From contig PTFA01000316.1 in the NCBI GenBank assembly GCA_003342895.1, forward strand, positions 686,161-750,160: 64,000 nucleotides of DNA. The letters run 5' to 3'. Below, in pieces: positions 50,778-64,000 of the stretch. Source of the stretch: Casuarius casuarius. Its lineage: Eukaryota; Chordata; Aves; Casuariiformes; Casuariidae. Below the pieces are notes generated by a model. It did not search any database and was not told the DNA's origin. It was given only the letters and a program-made list of their open reading frames with translations. Numbering within the stretch: position 1 is the stretch's first letter; every line of letters starts with the position of its first letter. Made by a program: the position numbers and the translations under genes.

Positions 50778-50907
50778 CTGCCTGTGCAGCTGTAATTAGA
50801 GCCGTGTTCCCTTCGTTGTCCTGCCAGTTTACATCAAGATGAGGGCATTGTGCTAAGGCTATTACAATATCCACATAACCTTGGTAACAGGCAACGATAA
50901 GACCATT
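50778..50907 (-). CDS. ANKRD33B: ANKRD33B coding exon (first ankyrin repeats in window)
   Basis: This is a 130-bp exon on the minus strand. The acceptor is TATTTTACTTACAG and the donor GCAG|GTAAGG. It starts in phase 0 and encodes [20 protein letters not shown], then [20 protein letters not shown] and AQA, ending with one base of a Gly codon finished by the next exon. GLIVACYxGxVD and [20 protein letters not shown] are hallmark ankyrin-repeat segments of the ANKRD33/ANKRD33B family. Spliced to the other two exons it gives 373 codons plus stop (130 + 141 + 851 bp). The N-terminal part, with the start codon, an acidic region and the earlier repeat, is missing here and must come from an exon beyond 64000. 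Confidence 0.95.
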
Positions 50908-53346
50908 CTGTAAGTAAAATATAAAAAGAGAGTTAGGGTTACCAGACTCAGAATAGTTCATTGCAGAAACTTTTTACTTTTTAAATTTTTTTTTAGACCT
51001 AAGAACTGAGATTGTATCAGCATCTTAACTAGCAATTAGCTCCAGACATTATTTTCAGATCCAAAACATCATTTTTTATCTCTGCCCTTTGCCTGAGTAA
51101 CACTTGTCATCCTTACCTAAGAAGGGAGGTGTTACATTATGCTACTTGGAAAGTAACTGCTTATAAATGGCTTATGCTTATATGGCTACATACTCTGTAA
51201 CCAAACCAAAATAAATCCAATTTTTTAATATAATAAAACAAATCTGGCAGGTAAGATGAATGGGGCCTGACCCGAATATGAATCTCTAAAGAACAAATAT
51301 TTGTTCTCTGGAAGAGAAAGTGACAGGGAAGAGTCATGTGTTCAGCATGCCTGTTGCCCCTTTTAGATACTGGAGGTTTCCAATTAAATCACATTTTTGG
51401 ATATTCATACATAAAATAATATTTTGTTTTCTGTTCCTGCTTAATGTACTTCATGACAGCTGGAAGTTGTAAAACTTCCAGAAGGAGCACAGGTCAGGAA
51501 GTATACCTTACAACCCAGTTTGGTATCCAGCTAGTGTTTCACTCCAAAGCCAGGAACTGACAGCTTCCCCAAAATATATCAAAATACATTTGCCATTAAT
51601 TAAATGGAACTACAGTACTTAACCCTGATAGCTCACTTGACCACTAGGATTAAAACCATTATCTCCTGTTTTCAGGATTACTTTTGTAGCCCAGTGTTCA
51701 TCTGCACCAGACTGATGAGTGTAGAGTAGGACAGATACAAATAAATCAGTGCTTCCTGCAATTCCTCTTCACTGCCAACACATGACTCTTAGCTTTCTCG
51801 AGATCAGCATCAGCATCTAACTATTCAAAAGACAAGGCCAAAGACACAAATCTCAAGCTCTCTGGAAACCCTACCTGCCTAAAATGCACTCGCACAGACA
51901 TGCTGCAAGTTCACAATCACAAATGTACAGCAAGAAATAGGTATCAGTCATGAAAATGAATAAAAGAAATCCCACTGAAACCTTGTTAAGTGTGAAAGAC
52001 TGAGTGGCCCACCCTGACCCTGCTTGGCCCCTGCAGAATCTGCAAGGACCAAGTATGGCTTGGAGTAGCAGCCAGCTTTCCATATACTCCACCTGACACT
52101 AGAACAAAGAAATATTAAAAAATCCTCTTTTAGACACCACCCTCACTTATGTTGGAGGCAGAGCAACAGGGTGCATCCAAACTTGGCCCTTGCTATGTAT
52201 TATTTTTCCTTTGGAGAAAGTTAAAACAGCACTGGGGACACTGCAGACTTGAAGATGCTTCTCATGTGCAAGTCAACATGAAACATACACATTTACTGCG
52301 GTCACATGTCCAACAGATGTGTAGTGAAAAGCTTTCTGAAGAAACCATCTCCTCTTGATTTTAATTGTTACTAAAGACAGCGGTCTAGACCTGCCACGTG
52401 GATAAGCTGGCACAGCACCTGTTGAAGCTAGCGGTATTACTCCAGTCACCCCATTGAAGATTTCACCAACTGCACCCGCAGAGGAGGGCAATGGTCAACA
52501 GCTGTCCCCAGACAGTCAGCTGAGCAAAAGACCAAGGTTATGCTCAGGTCCAGCTTTTCTGATCATCTGAGTGTTTATCCACAAGCGTGCAGTATACGCC
52601 CGGCAGCCTATGCACCCAGGAAAGCTTGGACGTGGCAGGGCTGAGTGTGTTACAAGTGATCATCAGTAAATCCCCCAAGCCCAGGTCTTCTTAAACCTAA
52701 AATGAATGCTCCAGGCCCAAGCTATGCCCAGACTGTTAGCAACATGGAGGAAAAGCAAGCTTGAGGTATCTACTGATGCACCACTTCTCCTGTCTCAGTC
52801 CCACACAAAGATGATGTATAAAGTGCCATCTTAGCAGGGGCTTCAGTAAGCTGGATCTACCTCACCTACTAGTACAGCTATAGTAAACCCCCCAAATCAT
52901 CATTTTTCTAAGCTGTTCTTGCCTAAACATTCTTTTAATTTCTTTTCCCCATGGACACTACGGAGACAGAGCTGTTCACCAAATGGCCACAGCTGCAACT
53001 TCTGATTTATTGTTATTACAACCCAGTTGCTACCTGCTAGTATTTCAACATCCTGTTTCACGGTTATTATAGATAGTCCTGTCGATTTAGCTGGCAAACA
53101 GCTTCATGTGGAGGCAACATGAATCCCAAACCTTTGGGATGCTCGCAGGCCATAGCATTTCTCAATTACCTCTTTGAATATGATTATTACTCTGATTTCT
53201 TTTATTTTCAGTTCACCCTTGTCCTTGATATTAAACAAAGCCCACCACTGCTTTATAAAGAGCATCTCAAGTTCCTTGTGAAGAACCTGTAATACTTCAA
53301 ACCATTCTTTTGAGATTGCATAGAGGATTCTGCATAGAGGAGAACG

Positions 53347-53350
<4 letters not shown>

Positions 53351-53380
<30 letters not shown>
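53351..53380 (+). repeat. (CT)15 microsatellite
   Basis: Fifteen perfect CT units follow directly after CGCGCG and continue into TTTCTTTTTCC. It lies in the first ANKRD33B intron, so the gene's sense strand reads (AG)n. Confidence 0.97.
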
Positions 53381-53386
<6 letters not shown>

Positions 53387-55350
53387 TTCCTTAGTTGCAC
53401 ATGACCTGAAATACTACTTATTAGAAAGTACCTACTCTCCTAGTGGGATTGTTCAGACTAACCCAAGTTTTATTAAAATACAACCATGCTTACTTTAAAA
53501 AAAAAAATTGTAAATAAGTGGTTAATAATAACATACAATACCCTAAGTAAAGAACTAAAATAAAGTTCTTAATAGTTTCATTTTTCGCTTAATGTTCAGG
53601 ATAGAGGTCACTACAACTCCAAAAAGCTGCGGATTCAAAACACTACCTAATCATGCAGAAAAATGTCAATTACTAATGATATCAGGAAACTAAGTATACG
53701 AATATTTGGGGACCTAAAGTTCTTGAGAATAAGAAGAGGGATTCTATTTTTTAGTGAAAAAAACAGCAAGTTTTAAAAGAGACTGGTATTTTCAACAAGT
53801 CGTGAAAATAACTGAGAGTAGTTATCCTCTCTAGTGGACAAACTTTCACTCAGTATCTGAAGCTTATTTTCAGATACTGTGCTCTAAAATTATTTACTGA
53901 ATTTTAAAAAGCATAGCTGCTCTTTTTTTCTCTCTTTCAAGCAGTAGGACAAACAACAAAAACAATAACAAACTACAAGCATTAGGGCTTTTTTTGCAAG
54001 AAAGCTGTTGCATTACAGGACTTAGGGACGCTCACCCTACTTTTAGCTGGCATCCCTATGAGACAGAGCACTGAGGACATCGCCAAAGCACAGCGGAATC
54101 AGTGGCACCCTGATTCCAGCACATGTGAGCTCAGACACAAATTATAATGCTGATGATTAAAACAAATACTGATTTCTCCCATCTCACAACAAATTGCTGA
54201 TCAAGCTTTAAATGATCCGAGTTCAAACACACATAGGGAAAGCTTTACGTAATGAGACCTTCGAACAAGAACAATAGCTGGATCATCTTAGTCAACACTG
54301 AGCTTACGAACCAGAAAGATTAACCAGACATAAACTTTTTCTAAAGGTTATTTTCCAAAGATGCTAGCAAAGACTGCTTATTTAGGGATAAGGAAACACA
54401 TTGGAGAGTAGGAGTTTTACGTGGGACTATGCGATGCAGCAACACTGTAAATCATTTTTTTAAGCACTTATGTATGAATTTTAAGTGGTTTAGACAAGAC
54501 TCTGAAAACCTAATATTTGACTGAACATACTCGACATTTTCCGGTGGAGAAACAACATGAGTAATCTCACCAGGACATAAACACAAGCAATTTTCCCTGC
54601 CATATGCCACTTCCCAGCACTGTGCAGGACTGCAAAGCTGATGACGAGTGTGTTCTGGTTACATGTCTCATAGGTCGATGGTGGCACAGCCCAGTGCTGA
54701 GGGGCTCTCTGCCCTTGCACAATGCCTCTGAAGGCTTCACACCCTGCAAGGAGGTGCAGGGGGACACAGCACTATCATGAAAATGATTGCTGTTGCCCCA
54801 AACCTGATTCGATGACAACAGGATAAACTGGGGTTGCAGGTTGGTTCTTCTTTTCTTTTTTTGTCTTCGCATCTGTTTCTGGCCCTGCCTGTATTCAGCT
54901 TGCTGGAAGTTACTACAAGCAGATTATTGCCCAAGGCACACAATCAATCAGTCGCTGATTTAATTTTGTAGGAGGCAGCAGCATGAGTTATTAGACTGGA
55001 ATTTTTAACCTTACTTACTACATAATCTGTTTTAAACTCTTTCAACAATCTCAATTAATAAATATAACCAATAAAAAACTGCTTCCAGCAAGCCACTTTC
55101 TGAAGCAACTGGTAGAGCAGCAGCCTGCACCACAGCAGTCTACAGTAACATACAGCTGTGTGCTTAATGTCTTTTTAAAATTAAAGCAGGATAGATTAAC
55201 TCTAGTTAGAAAATTCTGAACCTGCATAATCTGGTTATTCTCATAAAAGATATGACATTTTGCCTCATTAAAGTTTTACCAAGGCATCAGTTATTCTGCT
55301 ACTAGCATGAAGGCCCTTAGTGCAATTTTGAAGTGGCCAGGCTATGTGGA

Positions 55351-55377
55351 AAATAAATGAATAAATAAATAAATAAA
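55351..55377 (+). repeat. (AAAT)n microsatellite
   Basis: About six AAAT-type units (AAATAAATGAATAAATAAAT...) with one G interruption. Confidence 0.95.
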
Positions 55378-58300
55378 AGGACTGTTTTAACTACAACCTT
55401 ACTATTGCTCTGTCAGGCAGATCATTTCTCAGGCGTGTTCACTATATGCGAAAGTTTTAGAAGATGAAACATAGATCATCCTTAAATGTATGTCCTCTCT
55501 CTAGACGCCCACCTTTCTCTGTCTACGACATCCCTCTCCTCCCTCTCTTCCCTTTCATACGTCCCCAAACACCATTTATTTGAAATCACAGTAACAATCC
55601 AAACTGTTCATATTAATTAGAGGATTATTCATATAATAATTATTAATTATTAGAAGGCATAGCCATACATCACACCATACAAGCACAGTAATCCCTTATT
55701 TTCAAGGACCATTTTGTTAGCTAAGACCTATTCTTTTCTTCCATGGTTGCTGCCAGTCATTCACTCAAACCAGTGAAACAAAACAGACGAAAAACCTGCT
55801 TTGATCCTCAATACAGAAGAACAGACGATAAACATGAAAGGGCACTGATGCATTTGGAATATAAGAAAAGTGATTTCTTTATTGTAGGAGACTGGGGCTG
55901 CTGGTGTCTCTGATTTTTGCAACAGATCCTATTTCATTTTTCAGATATCATAGTGAGACACTGTGACAAACAAGAAGCCATGACTCATCCGTCACATCAA
56001 CTACATTAAAATTTACTGTAGATGGTTCCACATAAGGGCATTTTGAAATTGAGCTCAAAAACAGGTTTTTCTAAGCAGAAGCCGTAATGCTGCAAGGTAT
56101 CGAGTGCTCTGTCTTTCTTCTGTGGAATATTTAGCATTTCACACAGCCACCCCAGAGTTTTTCTCTAGTGCATGCCATACCTTATCCTGACATAACTAGC
56201 ACAGATTCAAAGCCTCCTCCTTTGTTTTGAAATGACAAAGCAAAATGAAAAAATATTTAGATTACAGGGCAAATCAGCCAGTCTGTGCTAAATGACTACT
56301 TTGTCATACATTCTAAATAAAATGTTACTCGTTCTTCTAATTTCATCACAGGCTTCTTAAATAACCGCTTCAGGCATGGGCCCACCTGCAGTAACAGTAC
56401 CTGTCAACATGCTCCTCCTCCTCAAGCAGGCTGAAGAACTCCCACTGTGCTTTGCTGTAATGCCGACAGAATTATATTATATTGAAATTTGCTACAAAAG
56501 TATAAATCTGAAATCTGCATGCTTACAATAGAATAAAATAGTCTTGGAAAACTTCTGATTCCTTTTAAACTGATATTTCTTCATGCACCTTTGGTTTCAT
56601 GTATGACTGAAATAATGCTGCCATTGTAAAAATAAACTCTGATTTGCTCAGCTGTGTTGGCTAAGGACATACCAATGTGTCTGATTAAGTGAGATCACAG
56701 ACAGGAGCCAATTTAATAAATCAGGATTTATGAAAAAAATTACAGATGTAAGGTTATTTGTACTCTGGATCGTTACGGAAAATAGAGATCACAAGAAATA
56801 CCAGAGGATCAATAATGAACTCAAGTTGAACAGCAGAGCAAATCACATACAGCAGGCAATTATTTTAGCTTTAAATGAATTCTCTTCAGGCAACTTATTT
56901 TCCACCAAGAAGCTGAGAATGAAAAGAGCTTATTACAGCCTTTTGCCTGTTATCCCAGGCAAAAAATGGCTCTGACAAAAGACTAAAATGACATTAACTA
57001 TTGCTTTTTATAAGCATCTTGAAAAACAACTGTCCATTTGGCTTTGTGTAGAGTCTGTAAGCATTAATGACAATTCTGCAAGGTCAGTTTAATAGCAGTG
57101 ATTAAAACAGTATGTAATTGAATTAAATAAAGTAATGAATAATTCATTGTAATCCATAATCATATGCAGGGGGAATTACGTGAATTATGTCTAAGTTAAA
57201 AGCATATTACACAAACAATATGTTAAGTAATAGAAATGGATGAAAAAAAAAACATAAAGAAATAAAAAGTATTTATTTTTTTCTTGTTTACTTACAAAAT
57301 AATAATAATTCATAAATTTAATATTTCATGTTACACAAATGTTAACATTTATCTCTTTTTAATTCACTGTCACACAAAGAGAAAAAAATCATATCAAGTA
57401 TTAAAAAAAAGAATCCTCCCAAACCTATTTGAGGGAAACTCTGTTCTCAGTTAAAACTGTGCAGCTCTGTGAAACTCGAGTTAACAAAGAAATTCCAAAT
57501 TACACCACAGTAAAAAAGAGCAAAATTTAGTGCTAAGCATCACTATCTGCTACTTACTGATTTATCTAGATTGCATAAAACCTTCCATTCTGTATAAAGC
57601 AGTCCGAGAAACTTTTCCAAGTAGCTTCAGCTTATATTATAATTGGTTGAACTGATTAGATCAGCGACAACCGAGATGGGGTAATTATTCAGGTCATCAG
57701 TCCCATGAGAAGTGGTGTGTATGTGCTACAGAAATCCATCAGGAACACAAGCTTTAGTATTATCCGTACAAAATGATTTAGGCTGACCTTTTAGAGCAAG
57801 AATGGTAACAACCTATTCACCTACAAATTTATATCAGGAACCTGACAAAGAAGAATCAGGAATTTAAAAGTATAGGTGCCTGGGAGGGAAGCATCACAAA
57901 AGCGTCACCTCCACAGCACTACGAACACCACAAAATTCATTTCACCGTGTGAATGCCATTCTGCTATATAAAAACATGTGCCGGTCTCCAGATACGCAGA
58001 TGATAACCCACAGTTTTTCCCCTCCATTTGGTGAGAGACGTTCTACTCCACTTATTTCATAAACATGTCTTGTATCTGTGGGGCTACATGTCTTTAAGTA
58101 AAGGTATAGCTTAGTATATGTATCATCTCTGCAAAAATCTTTACTTAAGCTTCTCTAATCTGAATCTACTGTAATCACCTCTAAAAATAGTTTCAGGAAA
58201 GTTCATTTTACTCTGCCTGCAAAACCTTGCGTTACACAACAAATGAAACCAGTGCCACTGGTGCAGTAAATCAGGTAACAAGAGCAGCTTTTGCCTGGTA

Positions 58301-59843
58301 ATAAAATTAGCGTGACTCTCCTGATGTGAGGAAAACTGGAGCATTATACAAAGAGTAACAATCCTTCTTTCTTCTCATGCTCTGCATCCTCCTTATCTTC
58401 TTGTGAGGAAAACTCTCTTATTTGTGTGCGAGAAAAGACTGGCTGTTCAGCCACCAGTCACCACACCATTGGTCTCAAGTTTCAGCTGGTAGGAGAACTG
58501 CTATTGCTAGAGACTACTGCGCAATAAAAGCAATAAGCAGAATAAAGAAGTTCATATGGAAAGAGAGGATGATGAGACTGGCAGCGAACTACAGCTGACA
58601 AGAGAAGTGACATTCGATGTATTCAAATCAGTACAAAATTAAGCTTTGCAATGTATGTGAGAACTCTAGTCACAGCAGAGCTAAAGGAGGTGTAATTCTG
58701 GAGAGGGACTATGTAGGGAAACTTTAAGGAAGTACTGCTTAATAAAAATAACATCTATTTAAAACGATCTGACAGTTCACCTAGCAGAGCTGCCTTAGGC
58801 TGGTTTATTTCCATTAGCCATACACTAAAAGGAAGTTATCTCTGGTTTCAACAACATGGCAAATCAGTCAAGAATTCCGTTTACGGGAAAAAGTTCTATA
58901 TCCCGCTTATGGGTTGCCTGACTGTAAAGGACAAAAAATACCGTGGGAAGAGGGTAGGTGAAGTAACACAATTTTTATAAGGTTAAATTTCCTATTTTCA
59001 GCTTAGTTAGACGATCATGTTGGGTACAACTACTAAATAATGACAATTTTTGACAAATAATGTAGCCTTACTAATCCTATATTTACTGTTTGTATAGCAC
59101 CTACTAATCAGTGTTAATACTGTCAAATGTTAGTGCTAAATTTTGCTAGTGTTGACAGTAATAATACATGATACATACAGCCAAATTTATACATCCTCTT
59201 TGTTATGTTTATTTTTCAACATTTGTGCTAGACTCAGGTCATTCTCTTGTCTGACTTAGAAGTAAGGGAAGAGATATTCATAAGAAAGAAGTGAGAAGTC
59301 AGATTTTGGAAGACAACGTAAACCATGTACTTAACTTTAATGAGGGATTTCTGATGAAAAACTCAGAAAATATTTCCACTCCAAATCCTATGTCTGCAGA
59401 TTGAGGTGCTCTAATCATTAGCACGCTGTAATTTCTGCCCTCTAGACATATACATACATTCACTCACATTTAAGATAAACAGAAGAGTCTGCAGCATTCT
59501 GAGACATATTTTATAGCACATTCAGAGCAACGTGAAATACACTTTGTGTGCTGATATAAGACTACCAAAAAGTATTCCCTTTGACATGGAGCATACTATT
59601 CAACTCTTCCACATGTTAACACATACATTTTCCTTTCTGTTATGCTCTTTCAGACATGGGCTTACTGCAGGTTATATTCGCTGCAAGAGGCTAACCACAG
59701 TGTTTGAATGCATAGCTTTTTCATGAAACCTCTCCAAAAAAAAGGATCTACAAAAATTTTGTGAACAGTAAGTTTAAATGTCACACTGGCTAAGAGATAA
59801 ATACACAGCTTTCCACTTTCTCATAATCTCTCACTGTTTCTAA

Positions 59844-59863
59844 TCTCTCTCTCTCTCTCTCTC
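59844..59863 (+). repeat. (TC)10 microsatellite
   Basis: About ten uninterrupted TC units in the first intron of ANKRD33B. Confidence 0.95.
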
Positions 59864-62800
59864 CTATAAGCAACAATTTAAAGACCTCAGCGCATTTTCA
59901 CTTGGGGACTTCTCTGCAGATGACACAGCCAGTGACGACTTTGCAAGCACCCTCTTGTGGCAATGAACTCCTCCAGCTATATAAAGAAAGCCCTCCCCCA
60001 AGAAGTTTCAGTTCCTTTCCTCCAACTTCCGTAAAAGGAGCAAAGAGCTCTTTGCTCTACCCTTTTGCTTAGGACAGAATTTCTGGTTTTGTGAAACAGC
60101 AATTTTTGTCAGGATAGGGGAGGCTTAGAGCTAAATGATACTTGTTTTGCTTGTGTTTCTTGAGGCTCCTGGCTGTGGAATCACACCAGACCCCAATCTT
60201 GTGAAGAGTCCAGGAGTCCATCTGTGGTTAATCTGCCACTGAAAACAAGGGTCTCACTAGTCAAAAAAAAATTGACTTGATGAAGGAAAATCCATCAAGG
60301 TGGAAGCTCTTCCTTGCAAAGGCCTTTACAAGGAAAAACAACTGCATACCCTTCTTGTGATATCAGAGAGGGAGGACTATTGCATCTCACACTTCCACAC
60401 ACACAAGCACTAATCTATTTCCTGACCCTTTGACCTAAAGAAGCTGCGAGAGCGATAAGCCCAATCTCTATCTTAGTCTGCCATTTGACAGTAAATTTTG
60501 TAATGACATGACAGGATAAACAACAGTCTCCATTGTCTCTTCTTCCCAACCTTCTCTCTTCTCTGTCTTCTGAGCATCATTGCCTCTTTTCCTATAATAC
60601 TTCTAATGATAATCACTATTAATCTTGGAACGGATATGGATGGACCAGAAACTGTGGTAAACTTTCTCCCCAGTGGAAGCAAAGAGAAGAGAGAACATCA
60701 GCTGCCCATATGCTACAGGAGGGCAGCCAAGGGCTGCTCTCAGAAGTGTTTCTACTGCAGTGGTCCCAGTCCTTTGTACCCTCTGTTCCAGAGTCCTTCA
60801 GAAGAGAACTGAGATTGACCAAACATGATTCTAAGATGACAGGGATGTTTTAACATGTAGCCTACAGAAGCTTATCTTTGGTTCCCCTTACATACTCGTA
60901 CTTCACTCTAGATGTGTTATCACATAGCAATAGACTGCGTCCCCTTTTCAATCAAGCAAATCGCATGGTAACAACAGGCAGTATGAGTTGTTCACAGAAA
61001 TACAAGCTGAATAGTGATGTTGATGAAGAAATATATGTTGAAATATGACTGTAGAAATGAAAAAGATCCTCCAGCTGGATCAGGAGTTATTTTATTTCTA
61101 TCAAGCAAAGGTCCACTGATATGAAAATAATTTTCAGCTCAAGGATTACTCTTTTCTTCAACAAAAAAAGTTACTTTTCCTCTTCAGCTTACCATCAACT
61201 AGCGCAAGGGACAATGTTTCTTCAGATGTCAAAGAGTCCAGGTTCTTGAAAGCCCTTACCATTAACTTTCAACAATGAAGAAATTCCTTTATCTAGGATA
61301 TGCATCTGGTTTTGCCTAGACTAACTTTCATCTCAGTTGTAACCCCTCCTCTTTTCTCCCCAGCTCTACTAAGACAGAAGATTTCGTTGCATGTAAATAT
61401 GAAAATGGTCTCCTACTTTTCCTTGGAAAATAAATAAACTCGTTGTGCAGCAGACCATCTGTTGTGGATAGATGCAGATATTTTTCACTCAGATACCTAA
61501 TATGGCTTTTGGTATGTATAGATCAGCATCACCTCTTGTGTTCCTAAAAGGTTGCAACCCTGTAATCATGTAGCTCCGTGCAATGCAGCTGCTGTGGAAT
61601 ATCACACACCATGCTGGTGATCTGTAAACCAACACTTTGGACTTTTAGAAGTATCACTCCTCAGATTGGAGGAAAGTACCACAGTTCCTAACTTCCCACA
61701 AACTCTCTCACTGTTTCCCACCTATGCAGAGCTCGTTACTGATGCTCCACAAATTGTACTGACAAGTGGCTCTCAACAAAGAAACAGAGATGAGGTACTA
61801 ATAACTGCAATTGTTTGACCATAGCCTCAGTATATTCACAGTTTTCTGAATATTGGAGATTTTCCATTCTAAGTGAAAACTACCTTCAAACAGAATATGC
61901 TATCTTCAAGTAAAGCACAGAGAACTAGGATTGTTAATACCAAAGAGTATAAATTTTATGCACATACAGGGTAGCATGCACACGCACAGCTCAAAACCTC
62001 ACCCAGAGGCAAAGACTGACTCCCCAAGAAACACGCTTTGACCAAGGGATCAGGGTTGTGCTCTCACGATGTACGTTCACGACTTGTTAGAGAGCAAGTA
62101 CTAACCTCCACAATAAAAACCATCAAACTACTGTTCCTTCCATTTTATAAAGTAACTGGTGAACTGTACATGACCATTGGATTTGAAACTCAGCGTACAT
62201 CAGACTTCCCACAAAGGAATAGCTACTTCCTGGTAGCTTTAGCGTCATTCTATCAATCAAAAGTGCACCTTTTTTAACAAGCGGGAGAACTCTAACTTTG
62301 AAAGATATCGAATTAGCATAAGACTAAATCAAGTACGCTTCTGCTACTGGCTTTCGAGTCCTAGCTAGCAGCATTACATTAATTTAACACTGTGTTTAGG
62401 GAAGAGGCTCATCCATAATGATTCTGCTTATCTGCGAGAGGCTCAGCCTGATTTTTTGTTTGAGGAAACACACAATGAGAGTGGATTAATCTATTCAGAC
62501 AGGACTTTTTTTCCCCCTGGTAGCTCACTATTTTTGGTAGATTAAATTAAAAAAAAAAAAAGGATTGTTCTAAGGCATTTTTTAAGCATTCAATCCCAGT
62601 TACAGCGTCTCTCTTTTATTATCTCAGTTGTCTAAATAAGGATGCATCTCCTGCTGCAGTTGCAATAGGTATCAAAGTATGGGCAGACAGCTCAGCTAAG
62701 GTACAAGTTGTATTTAGTATATCCAAGGGAGAGACAGCAGCACCACAGTCTTACCTGTCTCAAGTCAACTGAAGTACTGCAGCTGGAGCGCACGGGGAAA

Positions 62801-64000
62801 TGCAGCACACATTTGTGCTATACGCCATTGCCCTCATGGCAAGAGCTACGTTCTACCTGCTATTTGTGCAGTCTTTGTGCAGTCTGCGATCACCCTGTTT
62901 CACCTCAGCTGAATGGCCAGCTTCACACAACAAAAGCAAGTTTTGCTTTTGTGTTTGGATCTAAAGTCTTCTACTGAAGACACCCCATTAATCTGGATAA
63001 TACAGAAATGTACAGAGGGATGGAACATTAATAAATTATCAAATTTGAATTTAAAGAGAGAGAATTAAATATCTGATAAAAAAGAGGAAGGAATCATTTC
63101 AAATTTATATTCAAATTTCTAGAATGACTAAAGATGACCTGCCTGAATAAGAGAACACTAAGTCATTAATAAAATATATCCACTTTATAGAACAGTTTCA
63201 GTTAAAAAAAAATCCAGCAACTGTTCTTCTAATCAGGAATTAGCAAATGGGCCTGCATATCCATCAGCCCTCTCTGTTGCTTTGCCACCAAAGGAGAAAA
63301 TGACGGGACGCCAGTCATTTATATCCTCATTCATTCCAATGAAACTGTGGCATGAACCATCATCAGCATGTGGCTTTTTGTTACATCAGATGTCTCCGAC
63401 CTAAACATTTACTCATGGACAAAAATTCCTGTGCACACAGAGAGTTTTAAATTTTTTTCAGAGAAAATATAATCAAATTTCAAAGTCACTTCTGGTTCCC
63501 TTATCACTTCTACTAAAATGTTCATCACTCTTTAGAAATGCCTTGACCTGGAGACAGACTGTGAAGCTGTCCCTTTCCCCTGACTTTTATTTTTAATTCA
63601 ACAGGAATTAAGGTGACTTAAGTCTGTGTAGAAAAGTCGCACTGAAGTAAGAAATACAGGAAGTTTTGGAGTTGTTTTTCTATTTCTCTGATGTACACTG
63701 GGAGTACGCTATTGAGAGCTACTGCAATAGCTATTTAAGGGCAGAATGTCAGGTCTTTGTGTTTCTACCTCAAAATTATGGGCTGGATGTTTCCTGTTAC
63801 ATTCAGAGTCAGACTCCTTCAATCCACCTCTGGAAGGAGGTAACTAACATTAGTATCAAAATCCTGCAAGCAAAAAACCACCTTCATCTCCTTAATATTT
63901 GGAAATCTTATTTTGGATATTTTCACAACAGAACTGTAGTAAATAAAACAATTATACTAATTAACGTTGCTTCCAATAGTCCTAAAAATCTCGCTAGGAC

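Larger units (their letters stand above)
50908..64000 (-). other. ANKRD33B: ANKRD33B first intron (partial)
   Basis: More than 13 kb follow the exon's acceptor without any recognisable upstream exon. I looked on the minus strand for the conserved N-terminal ankyrin segment and found none. Contents noted are CT repeats at 53351-53380 and 59844-59863 and an (AAAT)n repeat at 55351-55377. The rest is AT-rich sequence with only short chance frames (up to about 101 codons). Confidence 0.7.

Noticed and set aside
1..64000. CRISPR arrays, operons, tRNA or rRNA genes
   Set aside because: No regularly spaced repeats, bacterial-style gene packing, or tRNA A/B-box pair with a cloverleaf was seen. The window is vertebrate genomic DNA.

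Overview
This is eukaryotic, vertebrate DNA, most likely from a bird. It is AT-rich and almost entirely intron or intergenic sequence. It carries CR1-type LINE fragments, one of which ends in the avian 3' signature (ATTCCATGATT...GATTCTAA), and a long LTR of endogenous-retrovirus type. I cannot name the species. There is no bacterial gene content. Two protein-coding genes can be recognised from spliced exons, and nearly all other open frames are chance.

Left part (1 to about 14.7 kb): the 3' half of DAP (death-associated protein 1) on the + strand. Two coding exons are present, at 11095-11137 and 13632-13751. They join in frame with GT-AG introns and give the C-terminal 53 complete codons plus the stop. 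The first two exons must lie before base 1. Intron 2 contains little that is recognisable, and intron 3 holds a roughly 590 bp CR1 element.

Middle (about 14.7 to 31.9 kb): intergenic DNA between two convergent genes. It holds a CR1 scrap, a decayed reverse-transcriptase relic of an L2/CR1-like LINE, a compact CpG cluster, a perfect 12-bp hairpin and a very AT-rich tract. No convincing gene is seen.

Right part (about 31.9 to 64 kb): the 3' part of ANKRD33B on the - strand. Three exons (50778-50907, 42196-42336, 34314-35164) splice with matching phases into 373 codons plus stop. The product has ankyrin repeats followed by a long basic C-terminal region. The first exon is beyond the right edge. 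A 1199-bp solo LTR with a perfect 5-bp target-site duplication sits antisense in the intron, 165 bp from a splice acceptor. An ancient CR1 fragment with a GA-repeat expansion lies in the last intron.

The tail-to-tail DAP / ANKRD33B order matches, from memory, the human 5p15.2 neighbourhood, so this is a conserved syntenic block. The two genes are not known to act together. I did not find a new biological system here. The most unusual local structures are the intact-ended solo LTR with internal duplications, the LINE relic, the 40-bp tandem duplication and the CpG cluster.
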